64,000 nt of DNA from CATOSP01 sp965237775 (GCA_965237775.1 OZ250155.1:496001-560000); one strand, 5' to 3'. Shown: positions 52,159 to 61,550, counted from the first letter of the stretch. Made by a program: numbers and translations. Notes: generated by a model from the letters alone, not told the origin.

Positions 52159-52494
52159 ACTGTTACCCATCTAAAACTAGTTTGACTATCGAGTAACTCA
52201 GGTTTTCACACGCCGGTCGCGGCCGTTGCTGGGAACAGATTCGGTCTTATCCTAGACGACACTCCTCGCCATGATCGTATATGTCTGGCGTCCTCTCCAG
52301 TTACTCTCCTCTGCACGGCCCGCACTCGGGCATAACAATGCTGACTACTAAACCAATACCAAGGTGGGATGTGCATTTCGGGATTTTGAAGCCGGCAGAA
52401 GGGATTCCACAGTTCCTCATATCACCCTCAGCCCTATCTGGGTCGCCACCTGCAGTGCGGTCTAGCAATATGTACATTTCACCTTAGCTTCGGT

Positions 52495-53331
52495 TTAGGT
52501 CTTGAGGTCACTAGTCAGATCCATGGTACAGATAGGCGAGTATCGCTCATGGTCAGAGATAACATGAACCTGAGCTAGGGTGACGTATATCTGGGTAGTG
52601 GCGAGGCGTGTATGTCCCATGATCTGCTGGAGGGCGAAAACGGAGCCCCCACCCACGATGTAAAATGTCCCAAAAGTATGTCTGAGAGTGTGGGGCCCGG
52701 CTTTTCTAGTCCCGATACGAGCCCTTTTGAAGAGCCTCTTGAAAACGCCCTGAATCCCCGACCTGCTCATTGGTCCTCTTTGACCCATCCAAATATGAAC
52801 ACCGTCACCCAGGCCTTCCAGTTGATCTCTGATTGTCTGGCTAATGGGAACCACTCTATCGCCCACTTTTCCGCTGACCACCAGGCTATTCTCCCGGACT
52901 GATGCCCATCGGAGATTCGACAGTTCCCCCACTCGGATCCCGCAGTCCATGATCAAGAGGACCATAAGGCGGTCTCTCTTTGACTTGGCTGCTGACAGTA
53001 GGCTGCGGAGCTCCTCCTTTGTGAGGACTCTAGGTAAGTTCCTTCTGCTTGGCAGCGGACCCAATTCCGTGAGGGGGTCGAAGCCCAGGTAGCCCCTCCG
53101 CACACACCATCGGAAGAAGGTCTTCAGGCACTTGGCGAGGTCCTTGCGGCTTTCAGGCGCTAGTACTGGGTCTCCCAGTACCGGCAACAGGTCCCTTCCT
53201 CTGTGCGGGACATCGGAACACTCAGCATCCAGCCGCTTAAGCGACCAGCGATATTGTTCGATGGTCGCTGGCGCCAGAGCCCGTGCCGTGCACTCCTGCA
53301 GAAACTCCTTCACGGTATCGGATGTCTTCAT
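52495..53331 (-). CDS. Tyrosine recombinase/integrase (XerC/D-like)
   Basis: About 278 residues from ATG 53331, which has GGAGGGG at ideal spacing; the frame is open for 148 codons upstream. N-terminal SAM-like core-binding domain (DTVKEFLQECTARALAPATIEQYRWSL). Catalytic residues are R in 'MDCGIRVGELSNLRW', K in 'SGKVGDRVVPIS', H-x-x-R in 'GPHTLRHTFGT', H in 'IMGHTRLATTQIY' and the nucleophile Tyr in TTQIY. All six are present, so it may be active. It is the first of several integrases of the island. Confidence 0.9.
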   Translation of the reverse strand: MKTSDTVKEFLQECTARALAPATIEQYRWSLKRLDAECSDVPHRGRDLLPVLGDPVLAPESRKDLAKCLKTFFRWCVRRGYLGFDPLTELGPLPSRRNLPRVLTKEELRSLLSAAKSKRDRLMVLLIMDCGIRVGELSNLRWASVRENSLVVSGKVGDRVVPISQTIRDQLEGLGDGVHIWMGQRGPMSRSGIQGVFKRLFKRARIGTRKAGPHTLRHTFGTFYIVGGGSVFALQQIMGHTRLATTQIYVTLAQVHVISDHERYSPICTMDLTSDLKT

Positions 53332-53710
53332 TCCAGCCCCTCCGATTGGCGCTGGTAAAAGTCGTTGGAAACGCTGAGTCAGGGTCACATCGTCCGGCGA
53401 TTCCAGCATGTCCCCCTCCCTGTGCGCTTGTATGTCCGTGTCGGCCACCGGTGCGTACATTGTGTTCTGGAGTACTTCAGATACCGGATGAGATGGGCGT
53501 GTAGGATCGGCTTGGCCATGTCGTGGTCCCCCTATGCGGCGCCGGAATTCTCGGGTCTGCTGGCGCATGAAATAACCGTACCAAATGGGGGTTGACTCGC
53601 GTTTTGACGGGAAAAAATAAATGCGAGCCAGCGCAGGCAAAATGCACGGAACAATGGGAGGAGGGACCGAGGAGCCGAGATGGTCCTGATGAGGGAGGTG
53701 TTCTGGCCCG

Positions 53711-54691
53711 TTAGACCGACAGGCCGCCGGCGCGGGAGTAGTAACGGGCCACCGCGCCCCTGCCGGCGGTTTCACCCCTGGTGTAACGCGCCGGCATGGA
53801 AGGAGATTCCCAGCGCCCGGCCGTCATCAGAGCCGGCAGCTCACAGCCGGCCGCGGACAGATCCTGGGCCATCCCCACCCTGGGGGAGTGGCCAGAGTAG
53901 TGTCCCTCAAGACCGGCGGCTTTGGCAGCCGCCTTGATGCGCCGCCATATCTGAACGGACGAAAGTTGGAAGACCAGGTCCCTGGGGTCGGGGTGCCACT
54001 TCCGGATTGCAGCCAGGGACTGCATGGTCGGCATGCCCAGGTAGAGGACCGCGCCGTTGCCTGTCTGGTCGGTCTTGGACCGACGGACTGTTATGCGGCC
54101 GCTGCCGTCGGACGCCCACTCGACGTCGCGCCAGGCGATCTCGGCGGCTTCAGACGCCCGAAGCAGCCCGTCCCGCATCACCGACACGAGCCCGATGTCC
54201 ACCAGCCCTCGGTCTTTAGCCCGCCAGGGTGACTCCCTCCGGCCTCCGGCGCTTGACCGTGGCAGAAGAGCGGTGGCCTTGATCGCGGCCAGGCCGTCCC
54301 GGGTCAGGCCCGTTGCTTGCTTCTGAGGGCGCCCGTCCATGCGCGCCAGGCCGGACACGACCCGTTTCACGCCTTCGGTCACCGTCGGGTCGGCGACACC
54401 GGCGCTCCGGTGTATCGCGGCGACGGCGGCCCGCGCCAGGCGAACGGCCGATATGCTGGCTCCGGCCACGGACAGGTCTGCCAGGAAGGCGGCCACTTGC
54501 GCGGGGTTGGCCGGCAACTCCTGGACGTGCCGGCGCTCCGCCCACCGCCGCCACTTGGCCCAGTGCATGGCGTAGGCCCTGCGTGTGTTGGCGGCCCTGG
54601 AATTGGCGAATGCCTCGTACACCCTTTCGGCGTCGGCCAGAGAGAGGCCGGGGAAGTGTGGGCGTTCAGTTATAACAACCGCTGTTGACAT
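53711..54691 (-). CDS. Tyrosine recombinase (phage/plasmid integrase type)
   Basis: About 326 residues from ATG 54691 (MSTAVVITERP); an earlier in-frame ATG at 54778 is possible. Core-binding domain 'SRAANTRRAYAMHWAKWRRWAERR'. Catalytic domain has R in 'DGLLRASEAAEI', H-x-x-R in 'SGHSPRVGMAQDL', RW in 'TAGRWESPSMPARYTRG' and Tyr in that last motif. C-terminus GAVARYYSRAGGLSV. Two further copies of this type, both damaged, lie at 58364-58470 and 60297-61339. Confidence 0.9.
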   Translation of the reverse strand: MSTAVVITERPHFPGLSLADAERVYEAFANSRAANTRRAYAMHWAKWRRWAERRHVQELPANPAQVAAFLADLSVAGASISAVRLARAAVAAIHRSAGVADPTVTEGVKRVVSGLARMDGRPQKQATGLTRDGLAAIKATALLPRSSAGGRRESPWRAKDRGLVDIGLVSVMRDGLLRASEAAEIAWRDVEWASDGSGRITVRRSKTDQTGNGAVLYLGMPTMQSLAAIRKWHPDPRDLVFQLSSVQIWRRIKAAAKAAGLEGHYSGHSPRVGMAQDLSAAGCELPALMTAGRWESPSMPARYTRGETAGRGAVARYYSRAGGLSV

Positions 54692-54891
54692 GGCGTGATT
54701 ATATGATTCCAGGGTGCGGATTCGCGAAAGATAAAAAACGTTATCTTTCAATCTCCGCATATTCGCTCTAAACCCCAATCCACCGAAAAGAGGAGTGCTG
54801 GGGCGGGTTGAAGGGGTAAGGCTGCAGTCCGATCATCGCCGCTCTGCATCTGTGCTAAGATGAAGCGAGTCTGGGGAGGGATAGCGCGATA

Positions 54892-56145
54892 GTGACTCGA
54901 TCTTCTGACCACCTGCCAGGGACCTTCGTGGACAATATGAGCCTACCGATTCATCGGTGGTACCGTTATAGCGCAGGTTTTGGCGGACAATGGGCCAAGG
55001 AAGTGATCTCACGGGAGGTTCGTGATCCCGAGTTGCCACTCGTACTTGATCCCTTCGCTGGTAGTGGTACGGCTCTCATCGCTGCAGAGGAGTGTGGTGT
55101 CGCATCCTGGGGAATAGATTCCCATCCGTTTGTAGCGCGAGTTGCCAAGGCAAAGCTGGCCTATCGTTCTTCACCGGGAGAGTATCTGAGGAGAGCTGGT
55201 GCCGTCCTGAGAGATGCCCAACGGCGCACGCCGACATTGGACTCCTATGCTCCCTTGATACGCAAGTGCTATTCCGACAACGCTTTGGAACAACTAGATT
55301 GCCTGAGAACTGCAGTCGAGGCTGGTCGCGATGATTCAGAGTCCTCCTTGCTAGTATGGATGACTCTCGTCTCGATTCTGCGTCCTACGTCTCAAGTTGG
55401 GACCGCTAGTTGGCAATACCTTCTACCAAGCCGACGCAAGTCGTCCGTCAAACAACCGTTCGAAGCTTTTGAAGCGATGGTCAACGTCTTTTATCATGAC
55501 ATGTGCGCAACGAACGGGCTGTCTGGCCCACGAGCAATCTTTGACCTAGGTGACGCCCGCTCATGCAGCACAGTGCCCGACGATGCAGTCACTCTGGTAG
55601 TTACTTCGCCACCCTACGCGAACAATTATGACTACGCGGACGCTACTCGGCTAGAACTCACGTTCTTTGGTGAGATTGACGGCTGGGGAGACCTGCAATC
55701 ACAGATCCGAAGACATTTAATTAGGTCTTGTACACAGCACGTTCCCGACAAATCAGTTGATCTTCCAGGCATATTGGCGAGTCCTGAACTCGCCCCGATT
55801 AGGAACGAAATCCAATCCGTTTGCGAGCAACTTAGCCTAGTCAGGCTAAGTCGAGGCGGCAAGAAAACGTACCACAACATGATAGCCTGCTATTTTCTTG
55901 ACCTTGCTCAAGTATGGTTGGCTTTACGCCGGGTTTGCAAGTCGCCGTCCGATGTATGTTTTGTGATCGGTGACTCGGCCCCGTACGGCACATACGTTCC
56001 CACAATTGATTGGCTTGGCAAACTTGCGGTCGCCGCCGGATTTCAATCGTTCGCGTTCACAAAAACACGAGACCGCAACATTAAGTGGAAGAACCGTAAA
56101 CATCGGGTCCCACTGTGCGAAGGGCAACTCTGGGTGAAGGGGTAA
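54892..56145 (+). CDS. DNA (cytosine-N4/adenine-N6) methyltransferase, restriction-modification type
   Basis: 417 residues. SAM-binding motif I 'PLVLDPFAGSGTALIAAEECG' precedes catalytic motif IV 'LVVTSPPYANNYDYADATRLEL'. The S-P-P-Y form is typical of N4-cytosine enzymes. A variable target-recognition region lies between them. GC content and codon use are visibly lower than in the neighbours, a sign of recent transfer. It is followed after 10 bp by a putative endonuclease, so the two most likely form a type II system. The recognition sequence cannot be read. Confidence 0.85.
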   Translation: MTRSSDHLPGTFVDNMSLPIHRWYRYSAGFGGQWAKEVISREVRDPELPLVLDPFAGSGTALIAAEECGVASWGIDSHPFVARVAKAKLAYRSSPGEYLRRAGAVLRDAQRRTPTLDSYAPLIRKCYSDNALEQLDCLRTAVEAGRDDSESSLLVWMTLVSILRPTSQVGTASWQYLLPSRRKSSVKQPFEAFEAMVNVFYHDMCATNGLSGPRAIFDLGDARSCSTVPDDAVTLVVTSPPYANNYDYADATRLELTFFGEIDGWGDLQSQIRRHLIRSCTQHVPDKSVDLPGILASPELAPIRNEIQSVCEQLSLVRLSRGGKKTYHNMIACYFLDLAQVWLALRRVCKSPSDVCFVIGDSAPYGTYVPTIDWLGKLAVAAGFQSFAFTKTRDRNIKWKNRKHRVPLCEGQLWVKG

Positions 56146-56155
56146 CGCAAGGGTC

Positions 56156-57022
56156 ATGGCTCTGTCGCCAGCTCACAGGCTTGGGCAGATAATCGGAGAG
56201 CAGCTTGAAGCATCGGTTCGAGAGCCATTGGCGGCAATCGCGCAGGAGTTCAATCTCTACTTGGACTTCCATCATCCGAGAGCGGTTCGTGGAGGAAAGA
56301 GAAGAGTTGCGTGGAAGGATAAACAGGAGAACACTCACAATCTGGATTATGTGATCGAAGAGGGCGGATCCGAGACTGTCCAAGGCCGCCCCCGGGCATT
56401 CATAGAGATTGCTTGGCGAAGGTACACAAAACATTCCAAAAACAAGACTCAGGAGATCCAGGGTGCTATCATACCCCTAGCCGAAACATACCAGAACTCA
56501 CACCCATTCCTTGGAGCGGTACTTGCCGGCGAGTTTACCGAGCCCTCGTTGGAACAATTTCAATCTCACAGCTTCAAGCTAATCCACTGTCCTTACCAGA
56601 CAATTCTCAAGGCATTCGCGAGCGAGGGAGTCGATGTTTCATCCGAAGAGGACACCAGTGACGAAGCTTTGCAGGAGAAGGTGGATTCTTTTGGACAGCT
56701 AAGTTCGAGTCAGCGCGAGCAAATTGCTGAACAAATCAGGATCCTTCACTCTGAGCAATTTGAGGAGTTCTTTCAAAGTCTGCGTCGCTCGTTGACACGT
56801 GGAGTTGAGTACGTCATTGTCTTACCCCTTGCAGGTACTCAGCACCGCTTCGACACAATTTTGGAAGCGGTTCACTATATCTCCAGCCACGACCAATTCA
56901 CATCTTCCTCAGAATTTGTGAAGTATGAATTAAACGTTCGGTATTCGAACGGAGACGATATCCGGGGTACATTCCATGACAAGGAACGGGCTATTGAGTT
57001 CCTAAGTTTGTACTCAAGCTGA
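56156..57022 (+). CDS. Putative type II restriction endonuclease
   Basis: 288 residues directly downstream of the methyltransferase, with the same AT-richer composition. A PD-(D/E)xK-like core is suggested by 'NTHNLDYVIEEGG' (Asp), then 'RPRAFIEIAWRRYTKHSKNK' (Glu, with Lys-rich helix) and 'TQEIQGAIIPLAETY'. The second acidic residue is followed by A-W rather than a simple x-K, as seen in some restriction enzymes. The C-terminal half (QLSSSQREQIAEQIRILHSE) is helical. The assignment rests on motif and context, not on homology I can verify. Confidence 0.65.
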   Translation: MALSPAHRLGQIIGEQLEASVREPLAAIAQEFNLYLDFHHPRAVRGGKRRVAWKDKQENTHNLDYVIEEGGSETVQGRPRAFIEIAWRRYTKHSKNKTQEIQGAIIPLAETYQNSHPFLGAVLAGEFTEPSLEQFQSHSFKLIHCPYQTILKAFASEGVDVSSEEDTSDEALQEKVDSFGQLSSSQREQIAEQIRILHSEQFEEFFQSLRRSLTRGVEYVIVLPLAGTQHRFDTILEAVHYISSHDQFTSSSEFVKYELNVRYSNGDDIRGTFHDKERAIEFLSLYSS

Positions 57023-57140
57023 GAGAAGATGCGATTTCGCCGAGCCCGAAGAGATGAGAGGGCTGCGAAGACTGTAGACACGTTGCAGGCCGCACACCTA
57101 GGCCGATCCAATCCCGAACGAACCGACGGCCTCTCCACAG

Positions 57141-58265
57141 CTACTGGTCCTGGTAAGGTTTGAACCGCTTCTCTTGGAAGAATTGGATAGCCTCGTCCTG
57201 GTCCGTCATGTCGGCCGTGTATTAGTAGATTATGCTCTCCGAGGACCACGCGTTGTTCTGCATGATGTAGGCGGGTGGCACCTGTTGCAGCACGGCCCCC
57301 TTGGTAAACGTCCTGCGATAGACGTGTGTGCAGTTCTGCACCTTCACTCCCGCCCGCTGGTACAGCCGGCTCAGATCCAGCCCTATTCCGTCATACTTCA
57401 TCGCCCCTCCCGACCTGGTGATCCACAGGCGTGAATGGCGGTCCGCCTTCTTCTTCCCAATCACCGACTCCCGTTGCATGAGGTAGCGTCTGACGGCCTC
57501 CTTCACCTCGAGCTGGAAAGGGACCATCTTTTGTTTCCCTCCCTTCCCGTGTCTGATCAGGATCCTGCCCTCTCTCCAATCCAGGTCAGTCAGTTCCAGA
57601 TGGAGCAGCTCGTTCCGTCTCATCGCCACGGTGTGCAGGACCAACATCATTGCAGCCCTGCGGCAGCCCAGCATGGTCTTGAGGTCGCACTCGAGCAGGA
57701 TCTTCTTGAATTCATCCGATGTCATAAATGCCTTGTCCTCCCTCCGGACCTTGGGACGCGGCGCCAGACTCACCACGTTAGTATCGGCAATTTTCGTGTC
57801 CACCATCCAGTTCCACCACGCGTGCAGAGCACGGTACCTGGTCTCCCTGGTGATGGGTTTTAGCTTCCGCTCTTTCATGTCTTCAAGGTGAAGCAGGATG
57901 TGATCATCGGTCACATCGCCTGCCATCATGGAGTGTCCGGCCCCGGCCAGAAATCGAAGAAAAAGGCCGATCTCCTTTGTCTTGTGGTGAAGGGTCGCAG
58001 GCGTGCACTCCTGTATGTTGAGGCGCCTCAGGTACCGGTCGAAGTGGTCCCAGAGGGTGGGTTCCGCCAGTCCCCCCGGCCCCGCCTGGACTCCTTTGCC
58101 CGATTCTCCCGGTATCTCCCCCTCCGGTGCGCGCGGTCTTGCCGTGTCGCTCGCCTCGAATCTATTGTCCCAGACACCCTTGATATTTCGTTTTAGCGTT
58201 TTGGTATAAGTCGACCGGAGAGGCCAGCCTGTCAGCAACCGGCGGGCACCAAAAGCCGGGACCAC
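57141..58265 (-). pseudogene. Tyrosine recombinase with an in-frame stop next to the catalytic tyrosine
   Basis: Catalytic domain: R in 'HTVAMRRNELLHLELTDLDW', K in 'RHGKGGKQKMVPFQ', H-x-x-R in 'CTHVYRRTFTKGAVL' and 'MQNNAWSSESIIY', then TAA at 57222-57224. The same frame continues 'YTADMTDQDEAIQFFQEKRF' to TAG 57141-57143. The stop therefore falls between two tyrosines, either of which could be the nucleophile. A truncated product would lack the C-terminal helix. The start is uncertain because the first 60 codons look non-conserved. Confidence 0.75.
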
Positions 58266-58363
58266 GCACGAACCGGCCGTGTAGATTGACGACTGGGGAA
58301 TCTCGCGTCAGTGGGAGCGGGAGGCCGGGCGCTAGTGGAAGAGGTGAAGGCATGGCCTATCCG

Positions 58364-58470
58364 GAGAAGAGCTGGTAATAGCGGGCCACCGCACCCCTGG
58401 CGGCTGGTTCGGCAAGCGTGTAGTAGACGGGAATGGCAGGAGACTCCCAGCACCCGGCAGGCATTAGCAA
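58364..58470 (-). pseudogene. C-terminal remnant of a tyrosine recombinase
   Basis: Reads 'MPAGCWESPAIPVYYTLAEP' then 'ARGAVARYYQLF', closely matching the end of the recombinase at 53711 ('TAGRWESPSMPARYTRG', 'GRGAVARYYSRAG'). About 36 codons survive. It marks an older integration or duplication. Confidence 0.7.
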
Positions 58471-58563
58471 TTGGCGGCACAGGAACGCCCGTTATCCGGC
58501 ATTACCCACAGGCTGACTCCAGCAGCTTGAAACCGAGTGGCCCATAAACGGTACACTCCGGAC

Positions 58564-59163
58564 ATGACCCTCTACGGCTACATCCGCACCAGCCGGAAGC
58601 CGGTGGGCGATGTGCCCGGAAATCATCCGGAGTCCCAGCTTCTGGCCATCCTCGACGCCGGCGTAGACGAGGAGCACGTCTACCGCGACGTGGGCGTGTC
58701 GGGCGCCACCGCCACCCCGAGCCGCCAGGGCTGGCATGCCCTGGACCGCAGATTGGCGAAGGGCGACACCCTCGTCATCGTCTCCATCGACCGGATCGGG
58801 CGCAACCGGCTGAACATCATGTCCAGCATCCGCGATCTCGTCGGCAGGAGTGTGAGAATCCGATCACTATCCCCCGCTGAGTCAGCCTGGGCGGTGTACC
58901 TGGACGCGGACCCCGGAAGCCCCGAGGCCCTGCTGGCGGACGTGCTCGCGAGTTTCTGTTCCTAGAACGCGGAGCAGGAACTCCGCCGCATCCGGGAGAG
59001 GACCGTCGCCGGCAAGAAGCTGGGCGCTCCCCGCGTTCTCACCGATGAGCAGGTGGACGCCATGTGGGAACTGCGGCGACAGGGCAAGAGCAAGCGGGAG
59101 CTCGCGGGTGTGTTTCACGTCGGCCGGGCCACGGTGGACCGCTACCTGGCGAACAGGGAATGA
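58564..59163 (+). pseudogene. Serine recombinase (resolvase/invertase) with an in-frame amber codon
   Basis: ATG 58564. The resolvase domain starts 'MTLYGYIRTSRKP' (catalytic Ser10), continues 'YRDVGVSGATATPSRQGWHALDRRL', 'VIVSIDRIGRN' and 'ALLADVLASFCS'. Then comes TAG at 58963-58965. The same frame goes on with 'NAEQELRRIRERTVAGKKLG' and a C-terminal HTH 'KRELAGVFHVGRATVDRYL' to TGA 59161-59163. The TAG replaces a codon in the linker helix (CAG to TAG would explain it). Without suppression the DNA-binding domain is not made. Confidence 0.85.
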
Positions 59164-59327
59164 GCACGGCAGTTCCGCACAACCCGGAACCACAGAATAC
59201 CTTGCAGCGCCGCCAGGGCTGGAGCCTCAGGCCGATCGGCCACTCCCTGGGCGTAAGCCACGTCACCGTTGCCCGCTACCTGGAACAGGCACAGGCGAGT
59301 GATTCCCTGACCGGGGCGCCGGCATGA
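59160..59327 (+). CDS. Small helix-turn-helix protein
   Basis: 55 residues, overlapping the recombinase stop (ATGA at 59160). 'WSLRPIGHSLGVSHVTVARYLEQA' is a resolvase-like HTH, similar in style to the C-terminus of the preceding gene. It overlaps the next gene by 4 bp as well, so translation may be coupled. Confidence 0.55.
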   Translation: MSTAVPHNPEPQNTLQRRQGWSLRPIGHSLGVSHVTVARYLEQAQASDSLTGAPA

Positions 59328-59659
59328 TAATCCACATTGTCCAGGAAAATGACCTGCCCAACTTCGGCTACGTGGAAGAGGAAAAGGACATACCCCGGGG
59401 GTTCCACCGGTGGGCCGACCTGGACACCGGGGACTGGAGCCTCACCTTCCCTGACGGGCGCACCATCCGGTACCGGAGTTTCCCCGAGGTCCACCGGAAC
59501 CTGGGGGAGATCATGCTGAGCCGGACAGCCGGTCCCAGGGAGGCGGTGCATACCAGGAGGAACCGTCAGGAGGCGGAGCGCGTCCAGGACCTGGCGGAAC
59601 AGTGGAGGGAGATCGGGGCCAGGGTGCTGCGGAAAATCAGGGAGCGTGAGAAGGGGTAG
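59324..59659 (+). CDS. Hypothetical protein of the mobile region
   Basis: 111 residues starting MIIHIVQENDLPNFG. A compact N-terminal part (WADLDTGDWSLTFPDGRTIRYRSF) and a long charged C-terminal helix (ARRNRQEAERV ... REIGARVLRKIREREKG region). ATGA overlap with the HTH gene. No family recognised. Confidence 0.6.
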   Translation: MIIHIVQENDLPNFGYVEEEKDIPRGFHRWADLDTGDWSLTFPDGRTIRYRSFPEVHRNLGEIMLSRTAGPREAVHTRRNRQEAERVQDLAEQWREIGARVLRKIREREKG

Positions 59660-60296
59660 AACGGGGCTCTCGAGGCCGGACCAGGGCCTTTTCACCCCCC
59701 GTTCTGCTCCCGTGCAAGCCTCGCCGGGGCCCCATTTTGCATTGCATTTTTCTCAATGCGGGCCGGACGCACCTGTGCTTTTTTATTGCGGGGGGGTATC
59801 CAGGCACGGGTTGTGCGGTTTTCACGCCTGGACCTGTGCTATGAAACTTTGTTCGGAACGGACGTGCTGTTTTGCAAAATCTGCAGCTAGGGACCAGCTA
59901 CGGATCCTGTGCCATAATTTTCCTGGGCGCCCGTCACGGGGGGTGCAGGGGGGGTACTTATCTTAGAAAATGAGGTGGATTTAGCTATAATCCTGTGCAC
60001 TTTCTTGTCGCGATTCCGGACTGCCCGAATGTCACGTTTTTTGTGACCAAAATGAGGGTCTTGGGCCCCAAATTCGCCGGTCCTGGAACGTCCCTCGCGG
60101 GGCGTCGCGGGGGCTCCTGGAAACGACGTCGATGTTGCCGCTCTCGGCAGGTGGTCTGGCCCAATGGCGGCCCCGGTGCGGACCGATTACCACTGGCGAC
60201 AGTCCCCTCTCGCACGCCCTGAGCATACCCGGCGACGGTCATGATGTGATAGTCACGGCATGGGCCCATTTCGTGACACCGGAGGGGAACGGGCCA
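59660..60296. other. 637-bp gap, non-coding, with an inverted repeat
   Basis: No frame here has gene-like composition. GTCAC-N6-GTGAC (about 60029-60044) is a 5-bp inverted repeat that could be a regulator site, and the segment 59950-60000 is AT-rich. It lies between the resolvase operon and the 3' end of the next recombinase. Confidence 0.4.
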
Positions 60297-61339
60297 TCAG
60301 GCCAACGCGGCGCCGGCGCGGGAATAGTAGCGGTTCACCGGCCCTCCGGCTTTGGCCAGGGACCTGGTGAACCGCGCCGCCATCGCCGTGGAGCTCCACC
60401 TGCCCGCAATCATCAAATCATGCATGGTGAAGCCCGCCGCCGCCACGTCCATGGCCATGCCTGCCCGGGGCGAGTCCCCGCTGAACGCGCCGTCCAGGCC
60501 GGCCGCCCTGGCCGCATCCCGGATCCGGCGGTGGATCTGGACTTTCGACAGTTGGAACACCAGGTCCTGGGGCGCGGCGCCCTGAGGCCGAACCGCGGCC
60601 AGGGCCGATGCGGCCGCGCGCCCCAGGTACAGGACATCCCATCCCCCTCCCGCCCCTGACGGGAGCACCCTCAGCCGGCCGCTCCCGTCAGGGGCCCAAC
60701 CCACGTTCTCCCAGGTGATGGCCGCGGCTTCTGAGCGCCGCAGCATCCCGTCGCGCATCACGGTTATCAGGGCCAGGTCCACCCGGGCCCTGGCGCGGGC
60801 CTGGCTCTCCCGGCTTCCGCCGGGGAGGAGACGCGGGAAGTCCGCCACCGCGGCGATGGAGACCAGGCGGTCCCAGGTGATGCCCGGGACCTGCTTCGGA
60901 GGCGCTCCCGAGCGGGTTAAGACCCGGCTGACCTCCTTGTTGGCGGTGGGGGCGATCTCCCCGGTCTCCCGGTGGGCTGTGGCGGTGGCCGAGTGGGCAG
61001 CCTTGACGCTCGAGATGCTGGCCCCCGCCTCGGCCATGTCCGTCAGGAACGCCGCGATGTGCTGGGGGGTGGCCGGCATGCAGCTCACTCCCCTGTCCGC
61101 AGCCCAGGACGTCCAGCGGCTCCACATGCCGCGGTAGACCCGCCTCGTGTTGGGGAACCGGCCTTTGGGACCAGGGCAGCCTCGATCCTCGCCCTGTCAT
61201 CGTCTGAGAGGACCGGGGGACCGCTGACGGGGACCTGTGCCGGATCTGCGGAAATACCGTGGCCCTCGGATTGCCGCCCAAGTGTTCGATAACTGGAATT
61301 ATCGTCCAATGTCTCAGGGTCAGGCCTGAGAAGCTCCAC
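60297..61339 (-). pseudogene. Tyrosine recombinase, frameshifted and with altered catalytic residues
   Basis: The catalytic frame (60297-61127 plus extension) is a clear paralogue of 53711: 'DGMLRRSEAAAITWENVGWAPDGSGRLRV', 'FQLSKVQIHRRIRDAARAAGLDG', ending 'NRYYSRAGAALA'. The N-terminal part (from 61339, MELLRPDPETLDD ... LSDDDRARIEAALVPK) is in another phase and should join 'NTRRVYRGMWSRWTSW' near 61155-61165. In addition the usual H-x-x-R His is Asp (GDSPRAGMA), and the nucleophile position in 'AARFTRS' is Phe instead of Tyr. Together this argues for an inactive gene. Confidence 0.8.
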
Positions 61340-61352
61340 CGCCTTCTGCTAG

Positions 61353-61550
61353 TCAATCACCCACCCGGGTTGAGCAGCCGCCTTGGTCTCGGCTTTCCTC
61401 GTTCTCCTTGTCCTTCTGGCGGCCGTACGCGTCCTTCTCCCCATCGGTCATCTCGAACCAGCACGCGGGCAGGGGGCAGTCCAGGCAGGACGGGGCCATG
61501 CGGCAGCCGTCGTCGGGGTACGGAGGGATCGCCAGTTCCCGTTGTGCCAT
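61353..61550 (-). CDS. Small Cys-rich protein
   Basis: 65 residues from ATG 61550, preceded by AGGAGC. 'PPYPDDGCRMAPSCLDCPLPACWFEMTDGEK' holds four Cys in C-x5-C-x2-C-x4-C spacing, suggesting a metal- or cluster-binding site. I believe similar short proteins occur next to integrases in Chloroflexota genomes but cannot verify this. It sits just upstream of the damaged recombinase on the same strand. Confidence 0.6.
   Translation of the reverse strand: MAQRELAIPPYPDDGCRMAPSCLDCPLPACWFEMTDGEKDAYGRQKDKENEESRDQGGCSTRVGD

Larger units (their letters stand above)
50650..52166 (+). mobile_element. IS66-type insertion sequence, complete, 1517 bp
   Basis: Terminal inverted repeats GTAACAGTTCAGACTGG and CCAGTCTGAACTGTTAC, with an exact 8-bp target duplication CCATCTAA (50642-50649 and 52167-52174). 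It carries only the large transposase gene, like the single-gene (ISBst12-type) branch of IS66. It is inserted inside the IS630-like element. Confidence 0.95.
49294..52348. mobile_element. IS630-like transposon with 163-bp inverted repeats, interrupted by an IS66-type element
   Basis: Ends 49294-49456 and 52186-52348 are inverted copies with only a few mismatches, beginning GTAGTCAGCATTG. TA flanks both ends (49292-49293 and 52349-52350), the expected IS630/Tc1 target duplication. Without the nested insertion it would be about 1.53 kb and carries one IS630-type transposase. Inverted repeats this long are unusual for the family. The left repeat overlaps the last 23 codons of the transposase. 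Confidence 0.88.
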
